Shown here piece by piece: positions 8,887 to 16,650 of a DNA stretch of 35,724 bases. Source of the stretch: Pseudoalteromonas atlantica (GTDB lineage: Bacteria > Pseudomonadota > Gammaproteobacteria > Enterobacterales > Alteromonadaceae). Every line of letters starts with the position of its first letter. The stretch's first letter is position 1. Made by a program: the position numbers and the translations under genes. A model generated the notes under the pieces. The model had not been told where the DNA came from. It saw only the letters and a program-made list of their open reading frames with translations, and made no database searches. The DNA lies in assembly GCA_007988745.1 (NCBI GenBank), contig BJUT01000045.1:1-35724 (forward strand), in the 5' to 3' direction.

Positions 8887-9942
8887 TTAAATTTGCTTTG
8901 TAGTAAAACGCCTAACAAAAGTAAGTACCTTCCAGATGTGTAATATAGTAACACTGTAAATTAAGAATAAAATAATAAACCCAAAAAACATTACAAACTC
9001 GGGTACATTAAGTAATTCTGCTATCACACCTACGCCTGAAAAAAGTACACTTAAAGTAAATATAATTATCAAAGCTGAACGTGAGCTAAACCCAGCCCGA
9101 AGAAATATATGGTGAAGGTGATCTCTATCAGCATGAAAGGGAGATCTCCCCTTTTTTATACGCCTAACAATAAGTGCGGCCATATCCATTAATGGTATAG
9201 CGACTATCCATAAGGCAGTAACAGGTCTAAAGCTTGCCGATTGTCCTTGAGTGTTAGTCACTAGTAACCATACAACCGTAAAACCTATAAACATACTACC
9301 AGCGTCTCCCATAAAAATTTTTCGATAACGGGTTCCACAAAAGCCTAGGTTAAAAATTAAATATGGAATTAATGCAACTACAATTAACACGGTAAATAGG
9401 TTTTCTTTTTGGTTTAGCAGTAACAAAAGTGCAATTGCACCTAAAGTATTAATGGCCATAGCCCCTAAGAGGCCGTCTATCCCATCGACCATGTTAAAAG
9501 CGTTTATTAACCCAATGACTGCTAAATAAGTAAAAAAGATACCAAAATAACCTAACTGTACATCACCAAAATAAAAAATATCGCCAAGTTCTACAATATA
9601 ATTATCTATTGCTATTATCATGAACGTTGCAACAATAATTTGGAAAACAACTCTAAATTTCACGCTTAATTCGTGTTTATCATCCATCACACCAAGCAAA
9701 ACCATTAAACCAGACGCACATAAATAGCTCGTTAGTTCTTGATTAAAAGGCAGCCAGATACTGCATGAGATAGCAACACTTGCAAAAACAGCGACTCCAC
9801 CAATAAGCGGTACGTGTCCATCATGGTGTTTACGCTCATTTGGTTTGTCGACAAGATTATACTTAACTGCAAATGGTCTAAATAATTTAATGGAGCAAAG
9901 CGACAGAACAAATGATGAAATAATAGCTAAAATAAATTCCAT
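8887..9942 (-). CDS. wecA: WecA undecaprenyl-phosphate GlcNAc-1-phosphate transferase (paralogue 2)
   Basis: This is the initiating enzyme for O-antigen-type repeat units, making GlcNAc-pyrophosphoryl-undecaprenol on the cytoplasmic face of the inner membrane. The 351 residues carry DDKHE (87-91), INAFNMVDGIDGLLG (146-160), MGDAGS (211-216) and HLHHIF (275-280), very close to Escherichia coli WecA. The third acidic residue of the first motif is Glu rather than the usual Asp. A strong ribosome-binding site (GGAGG, 4-5 bases before the ATG) supports the start. It is divergently transcribed from wzz across a 524-base control region, and a second paralogue follows 136 bases downstream. Confidence 0.93.
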   Translation of the reverse strand: MEFILAIISSFVLSLCSIKLFRPFAVKYNLVDKPNERKHHDGHVPLIGGVAVFASVAISCSIWLPFNQELTSYLCASGLMVLLGVMDDKHELSVKFRVVFQIIVATFMIIAIDNYIVELGDIFYFGDVQLGYFGIFFTYLAVIGLINAFNMVDGIDGLLGAMAINTLGAIALLLLLNQKENLFTVLIVVALIPYLIFNLGFCGTRYRKIFMGDAGSMFIGFTVVWLLVTNTQGQSASFRPVTALWIVAIPLMDMAALIVRRIKKGRSPFHADRDHLHHIFLRAGFSSRSALIIIFTLSVLFSGVGVIAELLNVPEFVMFFGFIILFLIYSVTILHIWKVLTFVRRFTTKQI

Positions 9943-10029
9943 ACGCCCTCCTATGCTGTGTAATATCTTAATGATAAATTATTAGTACTCATGAAAACCC
10001 ATTTTTATTGTTACGCGCAATCTTAAGCG

Positions 10030-10052
10030 ATTTATAGTATTTTTCTATAAAT
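10030..10052. repeat. AT-rich inverted repeat upstream of wecA
   Basis: ATTTATAG at 10030-10037 is an exact reverse complement of CTATAAAT at 10045-10052, with a T-rich 7-base loop. It lies about 90-110 bases upstream of the wecA start, where a minus-strand promoter could sit. It could be an operator or simply AT-rich DNA. Confidence 0.4.
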
Positions 10053-10134
10053 ACGTGACTACTAACTTATGGCGCTTTTAAATGCGGATAAACCAATTGA
10101 TATGAATATTATCAACAGATTCCTTCCCTTAAGC

Positions 10135-10153
10135 TTAAAGCATCCTGCTTTAA
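10135..10153. repeat. 8-bp perfect inverted repeat in the divergent region
   Basis: TTAAAGCA (10135-10142) and TGCTTTAA (10146-10153) are exact reverse complements around a 3-base spacer TCC. There is no T-tract, so it is not a terminator. The spacing suits a dimeric regulator site or a short hairpin. Confidence 0.5.
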
Positions 10154-10391
10154 ATTAACCCTAACCACTACTGCGTATCTAAACTTAACGCACCCATAAA
10201 ATGAGTGGAGTTAAATTCTACTTTAAATCAAATAGTCGGAGATTCTAACATAGCTTTTTTTGTAAATCACAACTGTTTACACTGAGCTTGCAATTTACGA
10301 AAGCTTTTCAACTAAAGTCATACATTGAGTAGCTATTACGTTTTAATATCTCTTTTTACCCTACGTGTATTTACAAGCGCACATTTGAGCT

Positions 10392-10420
10392 ATGGCAACC
10401 TAAATAAACTTAGGTATAAT
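10392..10420 (+). promoter_or_regulatory. Predicted sigma-70 promoter of the wzz operon with embedded palindrome
   Basis: The -10 box is a perfect TATAAT (10415-10420). ATGGCA (10392-10397) matches the -35 consensus at four of six positions with a 17-base spacer. Transcription would start near 10427, about 40 bases before the wzz ATG. Between the boxes lies the palindrome ACCTAA (10398-10403) / TTAGGT (10410-10415), placed where a repressor dimer would block RNA polymerase. Confidence 0.6.
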
Positions 10421-10466
10421 CCCTCCACTAAAATCAAGTACGTCACTAATTAAGCAGGGAAAAATA

Positions 10467-11372
10467 ATGGGCAACGCTGATAAAGCTTTTGAGAGCTTAC
10501 CGCCTCCAGAACTGAGTGAAATAATAAGCTCTATATGGTCTTTTAAACTTTATATCTTTGCAATTTGCTTTGCCTGTGCAGTTATCTCTTTTTTTGTAGC
10601 CATAAATACTCCCAATACCTACAGAGCTGAAACATTACTAGCCCCAACACAGTTGCTTCAAGGGCAAAGCTCACAAATGGACTCACAGCTTGGAGGTCTT
10701 GCTTCTCTTGCCGGTTTAGGTGACTTAACAGATGACGACTTTAAAACAGAAGTTGCCCAAGCAAAAATGTTAACCAAAGAGTTTGTATATGCGTTTATAA
10801 AAAAATACGACCTAGTTGCTCCTCTTATTGCCGCTAAGAGCTGGAATAAAGAAGAGCAGTCATTTACATACGATTCAGAAATATACGACACTAACAACGC
10901 TAGCTTTTTACTCCCAGAAGATACAAACCCATATTGGCTTGCCTTTAAAAAGTTTGAAAGCAACCTGCTAATAGATACAGAAAAAAATGGATTGGTGAGA
11001 ATCTCTTATGAGCATATATCTCCTGTACTCGCGCAACAAATTGTGACCAATTTAGTTAAAGATATAAACGCACAAATGCAAAGTTATGATATAGAACAAG
11101 CAGATAAAAGCATACATTACCTCAACGAAAAACTAACACAAACTCGTATTGCGGATATGGAAGCGGTTTTTTATAGGCTAATAGAAGAACAAACTAAAAC
11201 AAAAATGTTAACCGAAATAAAAAGTGAGTATATATTTACTACTTTGGATCCGGCTATTATTCCTGAAGAAAAGGCAGGTCCTAAACGTGCTTTCATTATT
11301 ATAGTAAGCATTTTTTTAGGTGGTATTTTTGGAAGTTTTATAGCCCTAATTCGCTTTTATAAGGCTCGCTAA
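10467..11372 (+). CDS. wzz: Wzz-type polysaccharide chain-length regulator
   Basis: A polysaccharide co-polymerase that sets the modal length of Wzy-polymerised glycan. The 301 residues have one hydrophobic helix near the N-terminus (about 29-48), a periplasmic domain, and a second helix near the C-terminus (about 275-295) preceded by the proline-containing segment DPAIIPEEKAGPKRA typical of Wzz. There is no cytoplasmic tyrosine-kinase domain, so this is a PCP-1 type rather than Wzc. AGGGA lies 7 bases before the ATG. Its stop overlaps the next start by one base (TAATG), so it leads the coupled plus-strand operon. Confidence 0.9.
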   Translation: MGNADKAFESLPPPELSEIISSIWSFKLYIFAICFACAVISFFVAINTPNTYRAETLLAPTQLLQGQSSQMDSQLGGLASLAGLGDLTDDDFKTEVAQAKMLTKEFVYAFIKKYDLVAPLIAAKSWNKEEQSFTYDSEIYDTNNASFLLPEDTNPYWLAFKKFESNLLIDTEKNGLVRISYEHISPVLAQQIVTNLVKDINAQMQSYDIEQADKSIHYLNEKLTQTRIADMEAVFYRLIEEQTKTKMLTEIKSEYIFTTLDPAIIPEEKAGPKRAFIIIVSIFLGGIFGSFIALIRFYKAR

Positions 11373-12202
11373 TGCAAGCCCCTTTAATAACAGTTTATAT
11401 GCCAACGCATAATAGGCTTAACAACCTAAAACGTGCTGTACAAAGCGTGCTTAGTCAGTCTTACTCTCAGTGGGAGCTTATTATAGTCAACGATGGTTCA
11501 TCTGACGGAACCTTTGACTACTTAAATGAGTTAGCGCTCACTGACCCACGCATTATTGTTTTTCATCATGAAACAGCGCTTGGCGCCTGCGCTGCTCGTA
11601 ACAAAGCAATTAACACAGCCTCTGGTGAATTTATAACAGGCCTTGATGACGACGACGCATTCACATATGACAGGCTTTCCTATTTTATGGATAACTGGTC
11701 TGATTCATACACCTCGTTATGTACTCCTGTAACCGTATGTAAAAGCAACTCAAAAGTTGAGCACAATTTCTTTATAGGCGAACTTACCTTAAACGATATC
11801 CTTGTAGTGAATAAAGTAGGCAATCAATTGTTTTGCAAAACTGAAAACCTTAAAAGTATTGGTGGGTTTGATACTAAGTTTAAAGCATGGCAAGATTACG
11901 ACACGTGGATTAGATTTTTCAAACATTATGGCACCGGCCTAAAACTACCTAAATCCACCTATCTACAATATGAAGAACTATGTGATACAAGTATAACGCG
12001 CTCTCCAAACAGGCTTACAGGATTTAAGCAGTTCTTAAATAAACACTCACTATTAATGGACAATAAGCAACTAAACGCCATGAAATGTTGGGAAGCAATT
12101 ATATGTGGCAATTGGGTGTCGCTTAGTTTGCTAATAAATTCACATAAAGATATTTATAAGTATGCACTGCTTCACAATATGAAAAAATTACTGGGACGTT
12201 AG
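11372..12202 (+). CDS. Family 2 glycosyltransferase
   Basis: A cytoplasmic GT-A glycosyltransferase that probably adds one sugar to the lipid-linked repeat unit. Seen directly: the N-terminal nucleotide-binding start ITVYMPTHNRLNNLKRAVQS (6-25), the VNDGSSDGT motif (39-47) and a metal-binding acidic run LDDDDAF (91-97) equivalent to DXD. Length (276 residues) is normal for the family. Donor and acceptor cannot be deduced from sequence. It overlaps wzz by one base and is followed 8 bases later by a GT4 gene. Confidence 0.88.
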   Translation: MQAPLITVYMPTHNRLNNLKRAVQSVLSQSYSQWELIIVNDGSSDGTFDYLNELALTDPRIIVFHHETALGACAARNKAINTASGEFITGLDDDDAFTYDRLSYFMDNWSDSYTSLCTPVTVCKSNSKVEHNFFIGELTLNDILVVNKVGNQLFCKTENLKSIGGFDTKFKAWQDYDTWIRFFKHYGTGLKLPKSTYLQYEELCDTSITRSPNRLTGFKQFLNKHSLLMDNKQLNAMKCWEAIICGNWVSLSLLINSHKDIYKYALLHNMKKLLGR

Positions 12203-12210
12203 GTGTTAAC

Positions 12211-13260
12211 ATGCACATTTTTTTTGTTTTTGAAGACTTTTGCTTAGGTGGTGTAGAAAGGGTAACCGAGCAGCTTATAACCGGTTTGCAATCAATTCAT
12301 AACTGTAATATTACGATTGTGTGCGAACAAAAAAGTGGCGACTTAACGGCTCGTTTTAAAGAACTAGCGCCAATTTACGAATTGGGTAATAAAAATAAAT
12401 TTATAAATTTTCGCCAAATATCGCTCGACTTAAATCCCGATTTAGTTGTATTCACTAAAGGTGGGCTATCTAAATATGGATTATTTATATCTAAAAAAAT
12501 AAAAAAAATAGCCATACAGCATACACCTATTAATCTTCCTCAGGAGAGCAGATTTAAAAATGTCGTTAGGCGCTTAGGTGCCACATTCCTGTACTCCCAG
12601 CTGGACGCTGTAGTTTGTGTATCAAAAGGTATTTTAACAAACTTAGTAAAACTAAATGTTGTATCAAAAAATAATGTGCATTGTATTTACAACCCTGTAC
12701 TAGATGAGTCAATTAAACAATTAGCAAACAAAGAAGTTAAATACAGTGATTACTTTGTGTGTGTTGGTAGATTACATCATCAAAAAGGTTACGATTTACT
12801 TGTTGATGCGATTGGCAAGGCTAAGCAAACAAACCACGTAATAAAAGTCGTAATTATTGGCGATGGTCCTGAGCTTAAAAATTTAAAAAAACTGATAAGC
12901 GATAAAAGTTTAAGTGACAATATAATTCTTCATGGTTCAACAAATAACCCATATAAATATATTGCCAATGCAAAGGCAATATTACTGACCTCACGATGGG
13001 AAGGCTTACCCACTGTTTTAGTCGAGGCCGCTTATCTAAATACACCAATAATAACGTTTGATTGCCGATATGGCCCTAAAGAGCTGACTAACAATGGTAA
13101 AAATGGCTATTTAGTCGACTTTTTAGATACAGATCAACTTGTAAAAAAAATAATCACTGTAAACGAAAAAAGAAACCTATTGCCCTCACCTGCCGTGGAT
13201 GATTTTTTATTACCTGCAGCCACACAATACTATTACACATTATTCAAATCACTATTATGA
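12211..13260 (+). CDS. Family 4 (GT-B) glycosyltransferase
   Basis: A retaining GT-B glycosyltransferase of 349 residues, presumably extending the repeat unit. Visible marks are the N-terminal GGVERVTEQL loop (13-22), the C-terminal domain entry VCVGRLHHQKGYDLL (183-197), and the EX7E motif as E264 and E272 in SRWEGLPTVLVEA. The TAGGTG sequence 5 bases before the ATG supports the start. The stop overlaps the next gene (ATGA, 13257-13260), indicating translational coupling. Specific sugar unknown. Confidence 0.9.
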   Translation: MHIFFVFEDFCLGGVERVTEQLITGLQSIHNCNITIVCEQKSGDLTARFKELAPIYELGNKNKFINFRQISLDLNPDLVVFTKGGLSKYGLFISKKIKKIAIQHTPINLPQESRFKNVVRRLGATFLYSQLDAVVCVSKGILTNLVKLNVVSKNNVHCIYNPVLDESIKQLANKEVKYSDYFVCVGRLHHQKGYDLLVDAIGKAKQTNHVIKVVIIGDGPELKNLKKLISDKSLSDNIILHGSTNNPYKYIANAKAILLTSRWEGLPTVLVEAAYLNTPIITFDCRYGPKELTNNGKNGYLVDFLDTDQLVKKIITVNEKRNLLPSPAVDDFLLPAATQYYYTLFKSLL

Positions 13261-13982
13261 ACGAACAGCTTAATAATAAAATACACTCTGGCGATCGCTT
13301 TATTGATATTCAAAACAGTGCATTTGAATCAAAAAATTCAACTGTCATTTCGTTTCTCAATCCCTTTTCGTATTACGAAGTAGTTAAAGAAGAAAGTTTA
13401 ATTAATGACGTTGATATTTATTTTTCTGATGGCGCTTTGCTATGCATTCTTCACAACTTATTTTTACCCAAAATAACCAGGGCAAGCTTTGACTACAGCT
13501 CAATTGCGGAGCCTTTCTTACAGTATGTAGCAACAAAAAATAAACGCATTGCAATTATAGGTGCCACTACTGACGAAAATACACTGGCCGTTATTAACCT
13601 AAAAAAGCAGTTCCCTAACTTGAATGTTGTGTACCAGCGAGATGGATATATCAATGACCCAGATAAGACAATTAATGAGCTTAATTTGCTAAAGCCTGAT
13701 GTTGTGTTAGTCGGTATGGGTACTCCATATCAGGAACATTTTTCTATAAAGGTAAAACATCAACTGATTAAATCAGCTGTTATTATTACTTGCGGTGGTT
13801 TCTTAACGCAAACATCCATAAAACCCGATTACTATCACCCTTTAGTGAAAAAGCTTGGGTTAAGATGGCTACAACGTATGGTATTGCACAAGCATGTGCG
13901 CGACAGAGTATTAAAAAAATACCCTAAATTTACAATAAGCTATTTATATAAAATGATTGGGTTTAAGTTTGCAAAAAAATAA
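13257..13982 (+). CDS. WecG/TagA/CpsF-family glycosyltransferase (GT26)
   Basis: GT26 enzymes transfer a second sugar, typically ManNAc or ManNAcA, onto GlcNAc-PP-undecaprenol, which fits the WecA genes next door. The 241 residues show the family pattern: an acidic YFSDGALL segment (56-63), the IAIIGATTDEN nucleotide-binding loop, and VVLVGMGTPYQEHF, matching the family GxPxQE motif. The usual SRVAGADL stretch is replaced by TRASFDYSS, so substrate use may differ from WecG. wecB and wecC, which would supply ManNAcA, are not in the window. It overlaps the upstream GT4 by 4 bases and the downstream polymerase by 26. Confidence 0.85.
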   Translation: MNEQLNNKIHSGDRFIDIQNSAFESKNSTVISFLNPFSYYEVVKEESLINDVDIYFSDGALLCILHNLFLPKITRASFDYSSIAEPFLQYVATKNKRIAIIGATTDENTLAVINLKKQFPNLNVVYQRDGYINDPDKTINELNLLKPDVVLVGMGTPYQEHFSIKVKHQLIKSAVIITCGGFLTQTSIKPDYYHPLVKKLGLRWLQRMVLHKHVRDRVLKKYPKFTISYLYKMIGFKFAKK

Positions 13983-15279
13983 TGTTCCTCTAAACACTGC
14001 ACAATGGCTAGTGCTATCGACATTATTTGTTTTATGTTACTGGCCTACGTACTTTATTTTGTCTATAGAACCGGCTGTAATGCAGAAGTCTTACTTTTTA
14101 GTTATGCTTGGTTATTTAGTTTTTGTAGTGTTTGCTACAAGGACTACAGCCACAGTCCCGAATGTGGCCTATATTTATTGCCTTCCACTTTTTGCAATGA
14201 TAATGAGTTTCCCTTTTTCTATTGAGGAGTTATCGAGCTTTCACTTTTCTGTCCTAATAAAGCCTATTTTACTATTTTCATATGTTATTTGTTTCTATTC
14301 GTTACTTGCGGAAAATTTCGGCTTTAATGGTGCTTTAAAAGTTAAGCAAGCTTTAACTTATATCTTTCTCATCCAATTAATAGTTATTGTATTGCAAATA
14401 GTTTTTGGTGATATTACAGCATTGAAAATACTGAGCTTCAAGGACGTTTATAGTGGCTTTGGTTTTAGAGCCCCTGGCACTTTTGACTGGGTATATATTA
14501 CCTGTTATTTCTTAAGCTTTTTTTTAGCGATTCATATTATTGAGTTTTTCTTTGGTAAAAAAAGGAAAACAGCAGCTCTATTTGTAACTTTAAGTTTGTT
14601 GGCCATATTTTTATCTCAATCCAAAACTGGTTACTTAGCCACTATAATAATTGCATTATACTTTACGCTTTTATCTATAATTTTAAGACTAGGTATTGCA
14701 AAGAAAATTTTTTTAAGCATGCTTATTCTTTTTACATTATTTATACTTTTTATTATTTATTTTGATATTAATCTTGATTACATCACGAGATTTATAGATC
14801 TACTCCAACAGGGGCATTTAGATGGCTCTACATCGACTCGAAAAAGTCAAACTCTACTTGCCTTAGATGAGGGGTTTAAATACTGGCATAGAGGCTCTCC
14901 ACTAGCTTTACAAGGCATGATCATTGAAAACAGTTACTTAGATTACCTATTTCGCTATGGTCTGCTTGGTTTATTCGCTTTCACTTCTATGATTTTTATT
15001 TTTTATTTTTACTCACTCATGGTTTGCATTAAGTGTAAAAAGCTTTTTGATAAACAGTTAATTACTTTTGAGCTATTTCAATTAAGTGTTGGATGTCATG
15101 TTAGTTTTTTTGCCGCGTCATTATATTCATTTACAGGAACACCAGTGGATGCATACCGCTCAGCTTTGTGGTCAAGCTTTGTAATTGCTCTATTAGCTTT
15201 CATCAATAAATTGATTAAAGCAATAGCGATTGTGCCTGAAAACGACCCCTCAGCTTTAATTGCAAGGGAGTGCCAGTAA
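13957..15279 (+). CDS. O-antigen polymerase/ligase family membrane protein (Wzy-like)
   Basis: A polytopic inner-membrane protein of 440 residues with about ten to twelve hydrophobic segments. A large loop around residues 270-330 contains STSTRKSQTLL, and the FLSQSKTGYLA segment (about 218-228) is typical of the Wzy/WaaL ligase domain. By position in a wzz-GT-GT26 operon it is most likely the repeat-unit polymerase, although a WaaL-type ligase cannot be excluded. The open frame begins with TTG at 13957 inside wecG. No ATG precedes the first membrane helix and no good ribosome-binding site is visible, so the start is uncertain and may depend on coupling. It ends the plus-strand operon. Confidence 0.82.
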   Translation: MGLSLQKNNVPLNTAQWLVLSTLFVLCYWPTYFILSIEPAVMQKSYFLVMLGYLVFVVFATRTTATVPNVAYIYCLPLFAMIMSFPFSIEELSSFHFSVLIKPILLFSYVICFYSLLAENFGFNGALKVKQALTYIFLIQLIVIVLQIVFGDITALKILSFKDVYSGFGFRAPGTFDWVYITCYFLSFFLAIHIIEFFFGKKRKTAALFVTLSLLAIFLSQSKTGYLATIIIALYFTLLSIILRLGIAKKIFLSMLILFTLFILFIIYFDINLDYITRFIDLLQQGHLDGSTSTRKSQTLLALDEGFKYWHRGSPLALQGMIIENSYLDYLFRYGLLGLFAFTSMIFIFYFYSLMVCIKCKKLFDKQLITFELFQLSVGCHVSFFAASLYSFTGTPVDAYRSALWSSFVIALLAFINKLIKAIAIVPENDPSALIARECQ

Positions 15280-15354
15280 TCAAGCCCTGTAACGCCAGCT
15301 AAATATACGACGACACTACGTAATAAACAGAGTGAAGCTACTTAAGAACAAGCT

Positions 15355-16650
15355 TTACCAAGAAATAAATATTAAATTTAATAAGCCATATAAACCCACA
15401 TTCGCGGTTAACATGATAAAAAAGTTTCTTTTGGATATGTTTTTATCGTAGCTACGAAAGTAGAAAAATGATCCTATTGTCAGCGCAATTTGTAATACAG
15501 CTACCCCTAACGCAAATTGATTTATATTGTTAAATTGTGCGATAAAAAATAATGAAGTTACACTAATAAAAGCAGATATCATACTCCATTTAAATTCAAT
15601 TTTAGTATTACCCTTTGCTTGTGCTATTACGCCAAATAAACTGCCAAAGGGAGCTACAAGGCCTAATATAAATAGTATGCATAGTACGGGGAGCGATTTG
15701 CTGTATTCACTAAAAAATAAGCTTACTAAGGTAAGTAGCCCTGCTACATAGAGTAGATATAGGGTAGAATTTAATATTAATAGCGTTCTGGTTGAACGGT
15801 TTAGTACGCTGTAAAACTTTTCTTCGTTACTTTGAAGCTTAGCAAGCTTTGGGTAAAGCATTCTGGCGATTAGGATCCTGATAAATTTAATAGGCTGCAT
15901 TATTAATTCTTTTGCAAAAGAATACAGGCCTAAGATTTCTACCCCCATTACCTTACCTATAATTAACTGATCTAGCTGTGTCCTCACTTGGCTTACAATT
16001 TGTGAGCCCATTTGATAACTGCCGAATTCAAGCGCTGGCTTAATTATTTTTAGGTCTAATGTAAATGTAGGGTGCCATGTTTTTTCTGCATTGATTATAA
16101 AAATAATATAACGTGCAAAGTTCATTATAAGATACGAATAAAGGTATGGAAAAATACTGGGTACACCTAATTTTATTAAGGTGAATGTAGAAATTAGCAT
16201 GCCAAATTTAACAAAAATATCAATTTTTGCCAAAACGACGTTTTTTTCACTTTTGATAAAATTAGCTTGGTATTGCGCCGATATAGCCAATAAAATGAAG
16301 TTAAAGGCCATAATATACATGCTTTTTGCTATATCACTGGACTTGTAAAAGCTTTCAACTGGCGAAGCCAATAGCAAAATAATTATGCTCGCTAAACCAC
16401 CTAAAACACAATTTGTAAAATACAGAGTAGAGCTTTCTGCTCGGGTTAAATGCTGCTTATATATAAAATAATTAGACAACCCCATATCTTGCACTAAAAA
16501 TGCAATTGCTAAAAATACATTTACAATAGCTAATACACCAATTGCTTCTGGGCTTGTGTAATACGCTAGCATTGAAAATATTAAAAACTGTACACCTCCT
16601 GCTACCCCTGACGATAAAAATAACCAAGCTCCCTGCTTTTTATTGCTCAT
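15355..16650 (-). CDS. wzx: Wzx-type polysaccharide flippase (WzxC-like)
   Basis: A multidrug/oligosaccharidyl-lipid/polysaccharide superfamily flippase of 431 residues with about twelve hydrophobic segments. It would move undecaprenyl-linked repeat units to the periplasmic face. The segments EAIGVLAIVNVFLAIAFLVQDMGLSNYFI (35-63) and RMLYPKLAKLQ resemble the WzxC/TuaB branch. The start overlaps the wcaL-like gene by 11 bases. It is the last gene of the long minus-strand operon that begins with the type II secretion genes, and it converges on the wzy gene with 75 bases between them and no clear terminator. Confidence 0.88.
   Translation of the reverse strand: MSNKKQGAWLFLSSGVAGGVQFLIFSMLAYYTSPEAIGVLAIVNVFLAIAFLVQDMGLSNYFIYKQHLTRAESSTLYFTNCVLGGLASIIILLLASPVESFYKSSDIAKSMYIMAFNFILLAISAQYQANFIKSEKNVVLAKIDIFVKFGMLISTFTLIKLGVPSIFPYLYSYLIMNFARYIIFIINAEKTWHPTFTLDLKIIKPALEFGSYQMGSQIVSQVRTQLDQLIIGKVMGVEILGLYSFAKELIMQPIKFIRILIARMLYPKLAKLQSNEEKFYSVLNRSTRTLLILNSTLYLLYVAGLLTLVSLFFSEYSKSLPVLCILFILGLVAPFGSLFGVIAQAKGNTKIEFKWSMISAFISVTSLFFIAQFNNINQFALGVAVLQIALTIGSFFYFRSYDKNISKRNFFIMLTANVGLYGLLNLIFISW

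Larger units (their letters stand above)
9943..10466. other. Divergent intergenic control region between wecA and wzz
   Basis: No credible gene is visible in these 524 bases. The region separates the minus-strand wecA/kps/rml block from the plus-strand wzz operon, so it should hold promoters in both directions. It contains a plus-strand promoter candidate (10392-10420) and inverted repeats at 10030-10052, 10135-10153 and 10398-10415. I searched both strands for an ops/JUMPstart element (GGCGGTAG core), which often precedes long polysaccharide operons, and did not find one. Confidence 0.7.

Noticed and set aside
9943..10466. JUMPstart/ops element before the polysaccharide operons
   Set aside because: No GGCGGTAG core is found on either strand. 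Only a weak CAGTAGTGGTTAGG-like stretch is seen on the minus strand.
14004..14225. 73-codon open frame overlapping the start of the wzy-like gene
   Set aside because: It is a frame-shifted shadow of the membrane protein. The main frame continues intact through the region with normal hydrophobic segments.
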